Positions 17,032 through 26,201 of a stretch of 64,000 nt of DNA are shown one piece after another. Within the stretch, counting starts at the first letter, position 1, and each line of letters opens with the position of its first letter. The notes under the pieces were generated by a model. The model was not told the DNA's origin. It was given only the letters and a program-made list of their open reading frames with translations, and did not search any database. The position numbers were made by a program, and so were the translations under genes. Source of the stretch: Geodermatophilus telluris (GTDB taxonomy: Bacteria > Actinomycetota > Actinomycetes > Mycobacteriales > Geodermatophilaceae). The stretch lies in NCBI RefSeq assembly GCF_900102745.1, contig NZ_FMZF01000008.1, forward strand, positions 124,001 through 188,000, given 5' to 3'.

Positions 17032-17145
17032 GTGCTCACCACCGCCCGCGCCCTGCTGCGCCGCTTCGACCGCTACACCCTCGACGTCTTCAACCCCGGC
17101 GCGCCCTACCGGCCGCGCACCGACCGCCGCCCCGGCCGGGCCTGA
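17032..17145 (+). CDS. Putative 37-aa protein
   Basis: GTG at 17032 follows GGAGGAG at 17021-17027, an excellent ribosome site. The product begins VLTTARALLRRFDRYTLDVF and ends NPGAPYRPRTDRRPGRA: a basic amphipathic helix and a Pro/Arg-rich tail. No family recognised. The upstream region has no other gene, and the strong Shine-Dalgarno is the main reason to call it. Confidence 0.5.
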   Translation: MLTTARALLRRFDRYTLDVFNPGAPYRPRTDRRPGRA

Positions 17146-17293
17146 CCCCCGGTCGGAGCCGCGGCAACGGCGCCGCGGCGGCCCCGGAGGTCGTCCGGGG
17201 ACCCGGCGCCCGCCGCCGACGGTCCGCTCGCGCGCCCGGCGGCCGCCTGCCAGGCTCGGGGGCGTCCGGACGCCCACCGCGCGAGGTCCCGTG

Positions 17294-18541
17294 ATGCTCT
17301 CCGACCGCTCCCGTCCCGTCGTCGAGGCGACGCTGCCCGTCGTCGCCGACCACGTCGAGGAGATCGCCCGGCGCTTCTACGCCGGCCTCTTCACCGCCCA
17401 CCCCGAGCTCCTCGACGGGGTGTTCAACCGGGGCAACCAGGCCCAGGGCTCGCAGCAGGTGGCCCTCGCCGGCTCGGTCGCGGTCTTCGCCTCCGCGCTG
17501 GTGCAGACCCCCGAGCAGGTGCCCGAGCGGCTGCTGAGCCGCATCGCCCACAAGCACGCCTCGCTGGGCGTCACACCGGCGCAGTACGAGGTCGTGCACG
17601 AGCACCTGTTCCGGGCCATCGGGGAGGTGCTCGGCGACGCGGTCACGCCCGAGGTGGCCGCCGCCTGGGACGAGGTCTACTGGCTGATGGCCTACGCGCT
17701 GGTCAACCAGGAGCGCGGCCTCTACAGCGCCCGCGGGGTGCGCCCGGAGACGGTGTGGCGCGAGTGGGAGGTGGCCGAGCGGGTCCAGGAGACCGCCGAC
17801 GTGGTGACCTTCCGGGTCCGGCGGGTCGACGACCGCCTGGTCAAGACGTCGCTGCCCGGCCAGTACGTGACCGTGCGGGTGCCCATGCCCGACGGCGTGC
17901 GGCAGCCGCGCCAGTACAGCCTCACCCGCGCCGACGACGGCGAGCACCGCCAGTTCTCGGTGAAGCGGGTGCACGGCGGCGACGCCCCGGACGGCGAGGT
18001 CTCCACCCACCTGTGCGACCGGGTCCGGGTCGGCGACCGGCTCACCCTGTCGCTGCCCTTCGGCGACGTCGTCCTCGACGACTCCGGCCGGCCGGTGGTC
18101 TTCGCCAGCGCGGGCATCGGCATCACGCCGATGGCGGGGATGCTGTCGCACCTGGCGGTGGCCGGCTCGCACCTGCCGATCACGCTGCTGCACGCCGACG
18201 TCGACGAGGAGTCCTTCGCGCTGCGCGAGCAGGTGCTGGCCGACGTGCGCCGGCTGCCCGGCGCCACCGTGCACACCTGGTACGAGCGGGGGGCGCACGG
18301 CACGCTGCCGGTCGACTCCGTGCACGCCGGGGTCATGGACCTCGACGACGTCGACCTGCCCGAGGGGGCGGCCTACCTCCTCTGCGGCCCGCTGCCGTTC
18401 ATGCGGGCGGTGCGCAGCGCCCTGCTCGACCGGGGCGTGCCCGCCTGCGACGTCCAGTACGAGGTGTTCGGCCCGGACCTGTGGCAGGCCGACGCGCAGA
18501 CCGAGCCCTCACCCGGGGCCGTGCCCGCCGGGGCCGGCTGA
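17294..18541 (+). CDS. hmp: Flavohaemoglobin / nitric oxide dioxygenase
   Basis: 415 aa from ATG 17294 (GTG 17291 directly before it is an alternative; GAGG lies at 17283-17286). The N-terminal globin domain (1-140) has proximal haem His88 in AHKHASLG and the YALVNQER tail. Then comes a ferredoxin-reductase module with the FAD motif RQYSLT (~206), the NAD(P) motif ASAGIGITPM (~270) and a C-terminal YEVFGPD. All three parts of Hmp are present. The enzyme converts NO plus O2 to nitrate using NAD(P)H and protects against nitrosative stress in the cytosol. Its last 33 bp overlap the convergent FAD oxidoreductase gene. Confidence 0.93.
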   Translation: MLSDRSRPVVEATLPVVADHVEEIARRFYAGLFTAHPELLDGVFNRGNQAQGSQQVALAGSVAVFASALVQTPEQVPERLLSRIAHKHASLGVTPAQYEVVHEHLFRAIGEVLGDAVTPEVAAAWDEVYWLMAYALVNQERGLYSARGVRPETVWREWEVAERVQETADVVTFRVRRVDDRLVKTSLPGQYVTVRVPMPDGVRQPRQYSLTRADDGEHRQFSVKRVHGGDAPDGEVSTHLCDRVRVGDRLTLSLPFGDVVLDDSGRPVVFASAGIGITPMAGMLSHLAVAGSHLPITLLHADVDEESFALREQVLADVRRLPGATVHTWYERGAHGTLPVDSVHAGVMDLDDVDLPEGAAYLLCGPLPFMRAVRSALLDRGVPACDVQYEVFGPDLWQADAQTEPSPGAVPAGAG

Positions 18542-19795
18542 CCGGTCGGCCGGAGGACGCCGGCCCGCGCCCTCGAGCACGCGGTGCGGGTCGGTGGTGG
18601 CGGCGAGCGCGGCCAGCCGGCCGCGGACGGCGGGCGTCGGCGTCCGCGCCAGCACGTCCGGGGAGGGGCCGAAGCCGTGCGCCGGCTCCCGGCCGCCGGT
18701 GTCGGGGCCGAGGAGGCCGGCCAGCTCCTCGACGCAGGCCCAGGTCGCCGCCCGCCGCTCGGCACCCGCGCCGCCGACCACCCGTACCGCCAGCCGCGCG
18801 TCGCGGTGGCACAGCGCGCTGCCGCGCTCGGGCACCCAGCCGACCGCGCCACCGAGCAGCCGCAGCTCCACCGTGCGCGGCGCGGTCCGCCGTGCCGCGG
18901 CCAGCAGCGCGTCGGCGCCGTCGGCCGGCAGCCGGTCGAGCAGCAGCGAGGACTCCACGCCGTCGCCGGGCACGGGCGCGGTGCCGAGATCGCCGGGACG
19001 GCGGACGACGACGTCGTCGCTGCGGGGCGGCACCGCGCCGCGCAGCCCGTCGAGCACGTCGGCGCCGTCGGCGGGGTCGCCGGTCCAGGCGAACCGCACC
19101 GCCACCGCGTCCGGCCCCGCCGGCGGCCGCACCAGCAGCAGCGTCGTCCCGGCCTGCGGCGGCAGCGCGGCCGACCAGGTCCGCCAGCGGGCCAGGACGG
19201 CGGGCGCGTCGGCGCCGGCCCACTGCAGCCAGCCGGCGTGCACCGTAGGCGCGGCCAGCAGGTCCAGCTCGACGGCGGTCACCACGCCGAGCCCCGCCCC
19301 GCCGCCGCGGACACCCCAGAACAGCTCCGGCGTCCCCTCGGCGGTGACGCGGCGCAGCACGCCGTCGCCGGTGACCAGCTCGACGGCCCGCACCCGGTCC
19401 GACACCGGCCCGTACGTGCGGGCGAGCGGACCCACTCCCCCGCCGGTCACCGCGTCGGCCACCCGCCCGGCCGGCGTCGGCCCGACCAGCGGGGCCAGCC
19501 CGCACCGGGCGGCGGCCTCCGCCAGCGGCCGCCAGCGCACCCCGCCGCCGACCCGGGCCCACCCCGCCCGCGACACGGTCACCTCGTCGAGCGCGTCGAC
19601 GTCGACGGCCAGGCCCCGCCCCGCCGGCCCCCCGACCGGGACGCCGTACCGGCCGGCCAGCCGCAGCGCCGCGACGACGTCGCCGGGGTCGGCCGCCGTC
19701 ACCACCCCGTCGTCCAGGCGCGCCCCCGGGGACAGCCGGCCGCGCAGCGCGGCGGTGAGGTCGGGGGGCAGCACGGGCGGCGGTGCGAGCGGCAT
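18509..19795 (-). CDS. FAD-binding (PCMH-type) oxidoreductase
   Basis: 428 aa from ATG 19795. The N-terminal half is the VAO-type FAD domain: VTAADPGDVVAALRLAGRYG, VGPTPAGRVADAVTGGGVGPLARTYG in two parts, DRVRAVELVTGDG and FWGVRGGGAGLGVVTAVE. The His that carries covalent FAD in berberine-bridge-type members is not evident (the position reads VGGPAGRGL), so the flavin may be non-covalent. The substrate domain is Ala/Arg-rich and the usual C-terminal NPxNLF-like motif is weak (TTDPHRVLEGAG). It is divergent from the SARP regulator with about 130 bp between, a likely regulator-target pair (inference). Confidence 0.85.
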   Translation of the reverse strand: MPLAPPPVLPPDLTAALRGRLSPGARLDDGVVTAADPGDVVAALRLAGRYGVPVGGPAGRGLAVDVDALDEVTVSRAGWARVGGGVRWRPLAEAAARCGLAPLVGPTPAGRVADAVTGGGVGPLARTYGPVSDRVRAVELVTGDGVLRRVTAEGTPELFWGVRGGGAGLGVVTAVELDLLAAPTVHAGWLQWAGADAPAVLARWRTWSAALPPQAGTTLLLVRPPAGPDAVAVRFAWTGDPADGADVLDGLRGAVPPRSDDVVVRRPGDLGTAPVPGDGVESSLLLDRLPADGADALLAAARRTAPRTVELRLLGGAVGWVPERGSALCHRDARLAVRVVGGAGAERRAATWACVEELAGLLGPDTGGREPAHGFGPSPDVLARTPTPAVRGRLAALAATTDPHRVLEGAGRRPPADRSAGPGGHGPG

Positions 19796-19924
19796 GGCGG
19801 GTCTCCGGACGGGTGGCGACGGTGCCGGCCGAGCGTGCGCGCGCGTGCTTGCCGCGGCCTTGTCGCGTGCTTGGGGACGAAAGCGGTCCCGGAACCGCCG
19901 CCGAGGCCCTAACCTGCGGAACCG

Positions 19925-22825
19925 ATGTCCGCGACCTCGTTCCGCGTGCTCGGTCCCGTCGAGGTCTGGCGTGACGGGGTGCTGCTGCCGACCCGGTCCC
20001 CCCGCCACCGCGCCGTCCTGGCGGCGCTGCTCGTCGACGCCGGGCGCACCGTCCCGGTCGACCTGCTCGTCGACCGGGTGTGGAGCGGGCAGCCGCCCAC
20101 CGCCGTCTCGGCGACGCTGCAGTCGATCGTGTCCCGGCTGCGCCGCGAGCTCGAGCCCGACGCCCCGAACGGCCGGTGGTCGCTGCTGGTCACCCGGGAG
20201 CCCGGGTACCGGCTCGACGTCGCCCCCGAGGACGTCGACGCCATCCGCTTCGTCCAGCTGCTGCGCCGCGCCCGCGACCTCGCCACCCGGGACGACGCGG
20301 AGCAGGCGCGGGCCGCCGTCGCCGAGGGGCTGGCGCTGTGGCGCGGCCCGGCCTACGCCGACGTGTCGGCGACCTTCGCCGGCGAGGAGTCCGAGCGGCT
20401 CGAGCAGCTGCGGCTGGCCGCCCGGGAGTTCGCCGCCGAGCTGGACCTGCGGCTGGGCCGGCACGCCGAGATCGTCGACGACGTCCGCGAGCTGCTGCGC
20501 GCCGAGCCGCTGCGCGAGGGGCTGCGCGCGTCGCTGGTGCTGGCGCTCTACCGGTGCGGCCGGCAGGCCGAGGCGCTGGAGGTCTACGAGGAGGGCCGGC
20601 GGCTGCTCGCCGACGGGCTCGGCGTCGACCCCGGCCGGCCGCTGCAGGAGTTGTACGAGCGCATCCTGCGGCAGGACCCGTCGCTGGCCGCCCCCGTCCC
20701 GGCCGCTCCCCCGGCGGCCGCGGCGCCGGGCCCCGCGCCGGCCGCCGGGCCGACGGCGCCGCGCCGCCTGCGGCCGCTGCCGGTGCCGCTGACCGCCTTC
20801 GTCGGGCGCACCCGCGAGCTGGCCGCGGTGGCCGCGGCGCTGGGCGGCCGGCGGCTGGTGACCCTGGTCGGCCCGGGCGGCAGCGGCAAGACCCGGCTGG
20901 CGCTGGAGGCCGCCCGCCGCCGTCCCGCGGGGTCGCCGCCGGCCGTCCTGGCCGAGCTGGCCGGCGTGGAGGACCCCGACCTGGTGGCCGCGCAGGTGGC
21001 CACCGTGCTCGGCGTGAGCCTGACCGCGGGCGACCCCGTCGGCGCCGTCGCCACGGCGCTGCAGGAGCGCCCGCTGCTGCTGGTGCTGGACAACTGCGAG
21101 CACGTCGTCGAGGCCGCGGCCGCGCTGTGCGCGGACCTGCTGCCCCGCTGCCCCGACCTGCAGGTGCTGGCCACCTCCCGGGAGCCGCTCGGGCTGCCCG
21201 GTGAGGCGGTGCTCCCCTGCGGGCCGATGCCGGCCGGCGCGCCGGGCAGCGACGCCGAGCAGCTCTTCCTCGACCGCGCCCGGCTGGTTGCCCCGCACCT
21301 GGCCGACCCGTCGGAGGAGGACCTGCGCCGGGTCCGGGAGCTGGTGGTGGCCCTCGACGGGCTGCCGCTGGCCGTGGAGCTGGCCGCCGCCTGCCTGACC
21401 ACGCTGCCACTGGCCGAGGTGGCCGGGCGGGTCGACGACCGGTTCACCCTGCTGTCGGGGGGCTGGCGCACCGCCGTCCCCCACCAGCGGACGCTGGCCG
21501 CCACCGTCCAGTGGAGCGTCGACCTGCTCACCCCGGCCGAGCTCGCCGTGTTCCGCGCGGTGTCGGTGCTGCCGGGCAGCTTCGGCCCCGACGCGGTGGA
21601 GGCGGTCGCCGGGCCCGAGGTGGGCGGCGCCGCGGTGCCGCTGCTGCGGGAGCTGGTGGCCAAGTCGCTGGTGGAGCTCGACCACGGCGCCGGGCGCTAC
21701 CGGGTGCTCGAGACGCTGCGGCAGTACGCCGAGCAGGGCCTGGACGACGCGGTCGCCCGGCGGCTGCGCGACCGGCTGGCCGGCCACGTCCTCGGCCTGG
21801 TCGAGCGGCTCGAGCCGACGCTGCGCCGCGCCGAGTGGACGGCCAGCGCCCGCCGGCTCGACGCCGCGCAGCCGGCGATCCGCGCCGCGCTGGCGCACAC
21901 GCTGGCCACCGGGCAGGGCGAGCTGGCACTGCGCATCGGGTCGGCGCTGTCGTGGTGGTGGTACCGCCGCGGGCACGTGCAGGAGGGCCGGCGGTGGCTG
22001 TTCACCGCGCTGGAGGCCACGCCCGACGCGGCGCCACGGGTGCGCAGCGGCGCCCTGCTCGGCGACGCGCTGCTGGCCTACCTCTCCGGCGACGTGCCCT
22101 CGATCTGGGCGCGGACCAACGAGATCGTCTCGGCCGGCCCCGACGACTCCGACGGCGTGCTGGCCCTCGCGCTGGTGCTGCGCGGGTTCGTGCGGGCGCT
22201 GCTCGGGCAGGCCGACCCCGACGGGGAGACCGCCCGCGACATCGCGCGCGGCCTGGAGCTCGCGCAGGCGTCGGGCATCGAGTGGGTGCAGGCCGAGATC
22301 GCGATGACGCTGGGCCAGTTCGCCCGCGTGGCCGGCGACGCCGAGGGCGCGCTGGAGCACCTCGACCGCGCCGAGCGGCTGGCGCTGGGCCTGGGCCACT
22401 CGTGGGCGCACTCGTCGGTGCTGTGGATCCGCGCCAAGGTGCTCGTGGAGCTCGGCCGGGCCCCCGAGGCGCTGGCCGCCCTGTGGCGGATGGTCGACCT
22501 GACCCACCGCGAGGGCGACGCCACCGGCACGCTGGCGGGCCTGCTCACCGCCGTCGGCGCGGCGGTGGCCGGTGGGCGGCCCCGCGACGGCGCGGTCCTG
22601 CTCGGGGCCGTGCGCTCCAGCGCCCGGATGGTCGGCTACGACCCGCTGCGGATGGACCCGACCGACGGCGGGCGCTACGTCGCCGCGCTGGAGGCCGCGC
22701 TCGACCCGCACGACCTGGCCGCCGCGGTGGCCCGCGGGTCGGGGCTCGACCTCGGCGAGGCCGTCGGGCTGGTGGGGAGGCTGGCCGAGGAGGCGCCCGA
22801 GGCGCTCGCCGGGTCGGCGCGCTGA
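19925..22825 (+). CDS. SARP/AfsR-type transcriptional regulator with BTAD and AAA ATPase
   Basis: 966 aa from ATG 19925; TAACCT at 19910-19915 is a possible -10. Domains: an OmpR-like winged helix (1-90, FRVLGPVEVWRDG to EPGYRL), a bacterial transcriptional activation domain (95-245, AEQARAAVAEGLALWRGPAY, ALYRCGRQAEALEVY), a Pro/Ala linker, an NB-ARC/AAA part with Walker A GPGGSGKT (~317) and Walker B LLLVLDNCEHV, then TPR-like repeats to the end. Such proteins activate secondary metabolism or, in non-streptomycetes, local metabolic genes, with ATP binding as a switch. Divergent from the FAD oxidoreductase. Its 3' end overlaps the Mug gene by 151 bp. Confidence 0.93.
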   Translation: MSATSFRVLGPVEVWRDGVLLPTRSPRHRAVLAALLVDAGRTVPVDLLVDRVWSGQPPTAVSATLQSIVSRLRRELEPDAPNGRWSLLVTREPGYRLDVAPEDVDAIRFVQLLRRARDLATRDDAEQARAAVAEGLALWRGPAYADVSATFAGEESERLEQLRLAAREFAAELDLRLGRHAEIVDDVRELLRAEPLREGLRASLVLALYRCGRQAEALEVYEEGRRLLADGLGVDPGRPLQELYERILRQDPSLAAPVPAAPPAAAAPGPAPAAGPTAPRRLRPLPVPLTAFVGRTRELAAVAAALGGRRLVTLVGPGGSGKTRLALEAARRRPAGSPPAVLAELAGVEDPDLVAAQVATVLGVSLTAGDPVGAVATALQERPLLLVLDNCEHVVEAAAALCADLLPRCPDLQVLATSREPLGLPGEAVLPCGPMPAGAPGSDAEQLFLDRARLVAPHLADPSEEDLRRVRELVVALDGLPLAVELAAACLTTLPLAEVAGRVDDRFTLLSGGWRTAVPHQRTLAATVQWSVDLLTPAELAVFRAVSVLPGSFGPDAVEAVAGPEVGGAAVPLLRELVAKSLVELDHGAGRYRVLETLRQYAEQGLDDAVARRLRDRLAGHVLGLVERLEPTLRRAEWTASARRLDAAQPAIRAALAHTLATGQGELALRIGSALSWWWYRRGHVQEGRRWLFTALEATPDAAPRVRSGALLGDALLAYLSGDVPSIWARTNEIVSAGPDDSDGVLALALVLRGFVRALLGQADPDGETARDIARGLELAQASGIEWVQAEIAMTLGQFARVAGDAEGALEHLDRAERLALGLGHSWAHSSVLWIRAKVLVELGRAPEALAALWRMVDLTHREGDATGTLAGLLTAVGAAVAGGRPRDGAVLLGAVRSSARMVGYDPLRMDPTDGGRYVAALEAALDPHDLAAAVARGSGLDLGEAVGLVGRLAEEAPEALAGSAR

Positions 22826-23325
22826 GCCGCCGGCCGCAGCGCGGCGTAGTGCCGGGCGAGGTCAGGTAGCTGGTGGTGGGCGTTGAGCCCGCTCGGGTTG
22901 GGCAGCACCCAGGTCTCCGCGCCGCCCAGCCGGTGCTCCTGCCGGCCCCACGCCGCGCCGCGCCGGTCGACGGCCAGCCGCCACGCGGTGCCGCCCAGCA
23001 CCGCCACCACCCGCGGGCGGTGCGCCGCCACCAGCTCCTCGAGCGCGGCCACGCCCGCGCGCAGCTCCTCGCGCGTCAGCTCTGCGGCGGTCCGGGTCGG
23101 GCGGTCGACCAGGTTGGTGACCCCCAGGCCGTACCGCGGCAGCTCCCGGTCCTCCTCGGGGCGCAGCCGCCGCGGGGTGAGCCCGGCCAGGTGCAGCGCC
23201 GGCCAGAACCGGTTGCCCGGGCGGGCGAAGTGGTGCCCGCGGGCGGCCGACAGCAGCGAGGGGTTGATGCCGCAGAACAGCACCCCGAGGCCGGGCGCGA
23301 CGACGTCGGGCAGGGGCTTCGTCAC
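22675..23325 (-). CDS. mug: Mismatch-specific (G:U/T) uracil-DNA glycosylase Mug, with read-through tail
   Basis: GTG at 23325, frame to 22675 (216 aa). The Mug/TDG family motifs are clear: LGVLFCGINPSLLSA (active-site GINP), GHHFARPGNRFWPALHLAG and VLPNPSGLNAHH. The enzyme excises uracil or thymine opposite guanine and some exocyclic adducts. Family proteins are about 165-180 aa; similarity stops near HYAALRPAAQR (~170), and the remaining ~45 residues are Ser/Ala/Arg-rich and antisense to the regulator at 19925-22825. The start is 4 bases after the stop of the flavin monooxygenase on the same strand, implying co-transcription. Confidence 0.9.
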   Translation of the reverse strand: MTKPLPDVVAPGLGVLFCGINPSLLSAARGHHFARPGNRFWPALHLAGLTPRRLRPEEDRELPRYGLGVTNLVDRPTRTAAELTREELRAGVAALEELVAAHRPRVVAVLGGTAWRLAVDRRGAAWGRQEHRLGGAETWVLPNPSGLNAHHQLPDLARHYAALRPAAQRADPASASGASSASLPTSPTASPRSSPDPRATAAARSCGSSAASSAAT

Positions 23326-23329
23326 CCGG

Positions 23330-24519
23330 TCACCCCGCCGGGACCGGGACGGGCGCGCCCCAGTCGACGGTGTGGTCGCGCACCCAGGCCTGCGGGTCGC
23401 GGCGGCGCAGCACCAGCGGCATCACCAGGTCGCGGACCAGGCGGCCCACGGCCGGCGGCGACTTGGCGCTGCTGGTGCGGAAACCCTCGGCGACGACCCG
23501 CTCGGCCCGCGCCCGGCGCAGGCCCTCGAACGCGCGGAAGGCGTCGGCCGGCGGCAGGTCGCGCAGGCAGCGGGCGAGCACGACGGCGTCCTCGATGGCC
23601 AGCGACGAGCCCTGCCCGGCGGCCGGCGAGGTGGCGTGCGCGGCGTCGCCGACGAGCACCGTGCGCCCGCGGGACCAGCGGCGCACGGTCGGGACGTCGT
23701 ACGTCGTCCACCCGCGCAGCGGGCCGGGCGTGGCCTCGACCAGGGCTGCGATCGGCGAGCGGTCCGGCGCGTGCAGCTCGGCCAGCCGGGCCCGCCACTG
23801 CCCGTCGGAGATGGCCGCGACCTCCTCGGCCGCGGGCTCCCGGCCAGCGGCGGGTTGGCGAACCACCACGTACCGCCGGTCGGCGCGACCAGGTACCCGG
23901 CGAAGGCGCGCCGGCCGAAGACCATGGTCAGCCGGCCCACCTCGGCCCCGTCGGGGGTGTGCTCGGAGTAGCCGGCGGTGTTGAGCACGGGCACGAACCG
24001 GGGCGGCGGGCAGCCGGGGTCCACCAGGCTGCGCACCGTGGACCGGACGCCGTCGGCGCCGACGAGCAGGTCCGCGGTCTCGGTGCGGCCGTCGGCGAAG
24101 ACCGCGGTGACGCCGTCGCCGGTGTCGTGGACGGCGGTCAGCCGCGAGCCGTGGCGGACCTCGATGCCGCGGCGGCGCGCCTCGCCGTGCAGGGCGCGGT
24201 AGAGGTCCGAGCGGCGCAGCGACAGGCCCGCCGCCCGCCCGGACGCCGGGGAGCCGGTGGGCAGGGTGCCCAGCACCCGGCCGGTGGCGTTGCGGAACTC
24301 GATGACCGGCGTGGGGAAGCCCGCGGCGCGGACGGCGTCCTCGGCGCCGACGGCCCGCAGCGCGTCGAGGCCGTTGACCTGCACGCCGAGCCAGGCGCCG
24401 ACGTCCCCGGCCGGTGCCGCGTGCGCCTCGTGCACTGTGGCGGCGATCCCCGCCTTCTGCAGCGCCATGGCCGCCACCGGCCCGGCGACCCCGCCGCCGA
24501 CGACGATCGCTCGCGTCAT
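23330..24519 (-). pseudogene. FAD-dependent monooxygenase (PHBH/3-hydroxybenzoate-type), single frameshift
   Basis: ATG 24519 follows GGGGAGG. The N-terminal ~220 codons are normal: AIVVGGGVAGPVAAMALQ (FAD loop), LSLRRSDLYRALHGEA, LLVGADGVRSTVR and TWWFANPPLAG. Near 23837-23845 one base is missing relative to a continuous reading. The family sequence resumes in the next frame as EPAAEEVAAISDGQWRARLA and VLVGDAAHATSPAAGQG (the GD motif for FAD ribose), and ends at 23330. Joined, the protein would be about 396 aa, the normal family length. As written, translation in the first frame stops at 23422 without the GD motif, so no active enzyme is expected unless this is a sequencing error. Mug follows 4 bases downstream. 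Confidence 0.82.
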
Positions 24520-24614
24520 GCCGGGCACCTCCCCCTGACCCGCCCTGCCGGCATTCCCTCACACCCGGCGGCCGGGCTCCAGTCCTGCCGGCGCGGCGGT
24601 GCGAGGCTGGCGGC

Positions 24615-26159
24615 GTGCTGCTCGCCGACGTCGTCACCGCCTCGGCCGCCGTGGCCGCCACCCGCTCGCGCACCGCCAAGGCCACGGCGATCGCCGACGC
24701 GCTGCACCGCGCCGGGCCCGGCGAGGTCGGGCCGGTCACCGCGTGGCTGGCCGGCGACACCCTGCAGGGCCGCCTCGGCGTCGGCTGGCGCACCCTGTCC
24801 CGGCTCGCGCACGACCCGGCGGCCGCGCCGTCGCTCCCCGTCGCCGCCGTCGACGAGGCGCTGAGCGCGCTGGCCGCGACCTCGGGCGCCGGCGCGACGG
24901 CCCGCCGCGAGGAGCTGCTCGGCGCGCTGTTCGGCGCCGCGACCGCCGACGAGCAGCGCTTCCTCGTCCGGCTGCTCACCGGCGAGCTGCGGCAGGGCGC
25001 GCTCGAGGGCGTCGTCCTCGACGCGGTGGCCGCCGCGGCCGGCGTCCCCGCCGAGGCGGTGCGGCGGGCGGCGATGCTGTCGGGCTCGCTGCCGGACACC
25101 GCCACCACCGCGCTCGGCGGCGGCACCGGGGCGCCGGCCGCGGTACGGCTGGCCTCGGTGCGGCTGGAGGTCGGCCGGCCGGTGCGGCCGATGCTGGCCA
25201 GCCCCGGCTCCTCGCTCGACGACGCCCTGGCCGACCTCGGTGCCGACGTCACCGTCGAGCACAAGCTCGACGGCGCGCGCATCCAGGTGCACCGCGCCGG
25301 CGAGGAGGTGCGGGTGTGGACCCGCACGCTGCGCGAGGTCACCGGCGCGGTGCCGGAGCTGGCCGAGCGGGTGCGGGCGCTGCCGTGCACCACCGCCGTC
25401 CTCGACGGGGAGACCCTCGCCCTGGACGACGACGGCGCGCCGCGGGCCTTCCAGGACACGATGAGCCGCTTCGGCAGCGCGGGCCCCGACCCGGCGGTGC
25501 TGCTGAGCCCGTTCCTGTTCGACGTGCTGCACCTCGACGGCCGCGACCTGCTCGACGAGCCGCTGGCCGTCCGCCTCGACGCGCTCGCCGGGCTGCTCGC
25601 CGACCCCCAGCACGCGCCGCTGCGGATGCCCGGCGTGCGCCGGCCGACACCGGAGCAGGCCGCCGGGGTGCTGGCCGACGCCCTCGCCGCCGGGCACGAG
25701 GGCGTCGTGGTCAAGGCGCTGGGCGCGCCCTACGCCGCGGGCCGGCGCGGCCGGGCGTGGCAGAAGGTCAAGCCGGTGCACACCCTCGACCTGGTGGTGC
25801 TGGCCGCCGAGTGGGGCTACGGCCGGCGCACCGGGCGGCTGTCGAACATCTCCCTCGGCGCGCGCGACCCCGACGGCGGGGAGCCGGTGATGGTCGGCAA
25901 GACGTTCAAGGGCATGACCGACGAGCTGCTCGCCTGGCAGACCGCCACCTTCCCCGGCCTCGCGGTCGAGACCGCCGCGTGGGGCGTGCGGCTGCGCCCG
26001 GAGCTGGTGGTCGAGGTGGCACTCGACGGCGTGCAGCGCAGCCCCCGCTACCCGGGCGGGGTGGCGCTGCGCTTCGCCCGGGTCGTCCGCTACCGGCCGG
26101 ACAGGACGCCGGCCGACGCCGACACCATCGACGCCGTCCGCGGGCTGCTGGCCGGCTGA
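24615..26159 (+). CDS. ligB: ATP-dependent DNA ligase (LigB-type)
   Basis: 514 aa from GTG 24615, with GAGGCT 6 bases upstream (leaderless pattern). There is an N-terminal DNA-binding domain (about 1-180; FLVRLLTGELRQGALEG), the adenylation motif EHKLDGAR with Lys217 as AMP acceptor, AVLDGETL, LFDVLHLDGRDLL, GHEGVVVKALGAPYAAGRR, and motif V/VI region WQKVKPVHTLDLVV followed by an OB fold. Length and order match mycobacterial LigB (~507 aa), an ATP ligase that is dispensable where LigA is present. Divergent from the frameshifted monooxygenase/Mug pair, with about 95 bp between the starts. Confidence 0.93.
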   Translation: MLLADVVTASAAVAATRSRTAKATAIADALHRAGPGEVGPVTAWLAGDTLQGRLGVGWRTLSRLAHDPAAAPSLPVAAVDEALSALAATSGAGATARREELLGALFGAATADEQRFLVRLLTGELRQGALEGVVLDAVAAAAGVPAEAVRRAAMLSGSLPDTATTALGGGTGAPAAVRLASVRLEVGRPVRPMLASPGSSLDDALADLGADVTVEHKLDGARIQVHRAGEEVRVWTRTLREVTGAVPELAERVRALPCTTAVLDGETLALDDDGAPRAFQDTMSRFGSAGPDPAVLLSPFLFDVLHLDGRDLLDEPLAVRLDALAGLLADPQHAPLRMPGVRRPTPEQAAGVLADALAAGHEGVVVKALGAPYAAGRRGRAWQKVKPVHTLDLVVLAAEWGYGRRTGRLSNISLGARDPDGGEPVMVGKTFKGMTDELLAWQTATFPGLAVETAAWGVRLRPELVVEVALDGVQRSPRYPGGVALRFARVVRYRPDRTPADADTIDAVRGLLAG

Positions 26160-26201
26160 CCCTCCGTCGGCGGCCCGTGCACCGGCTGCGAGCATCGCCC
26201 G

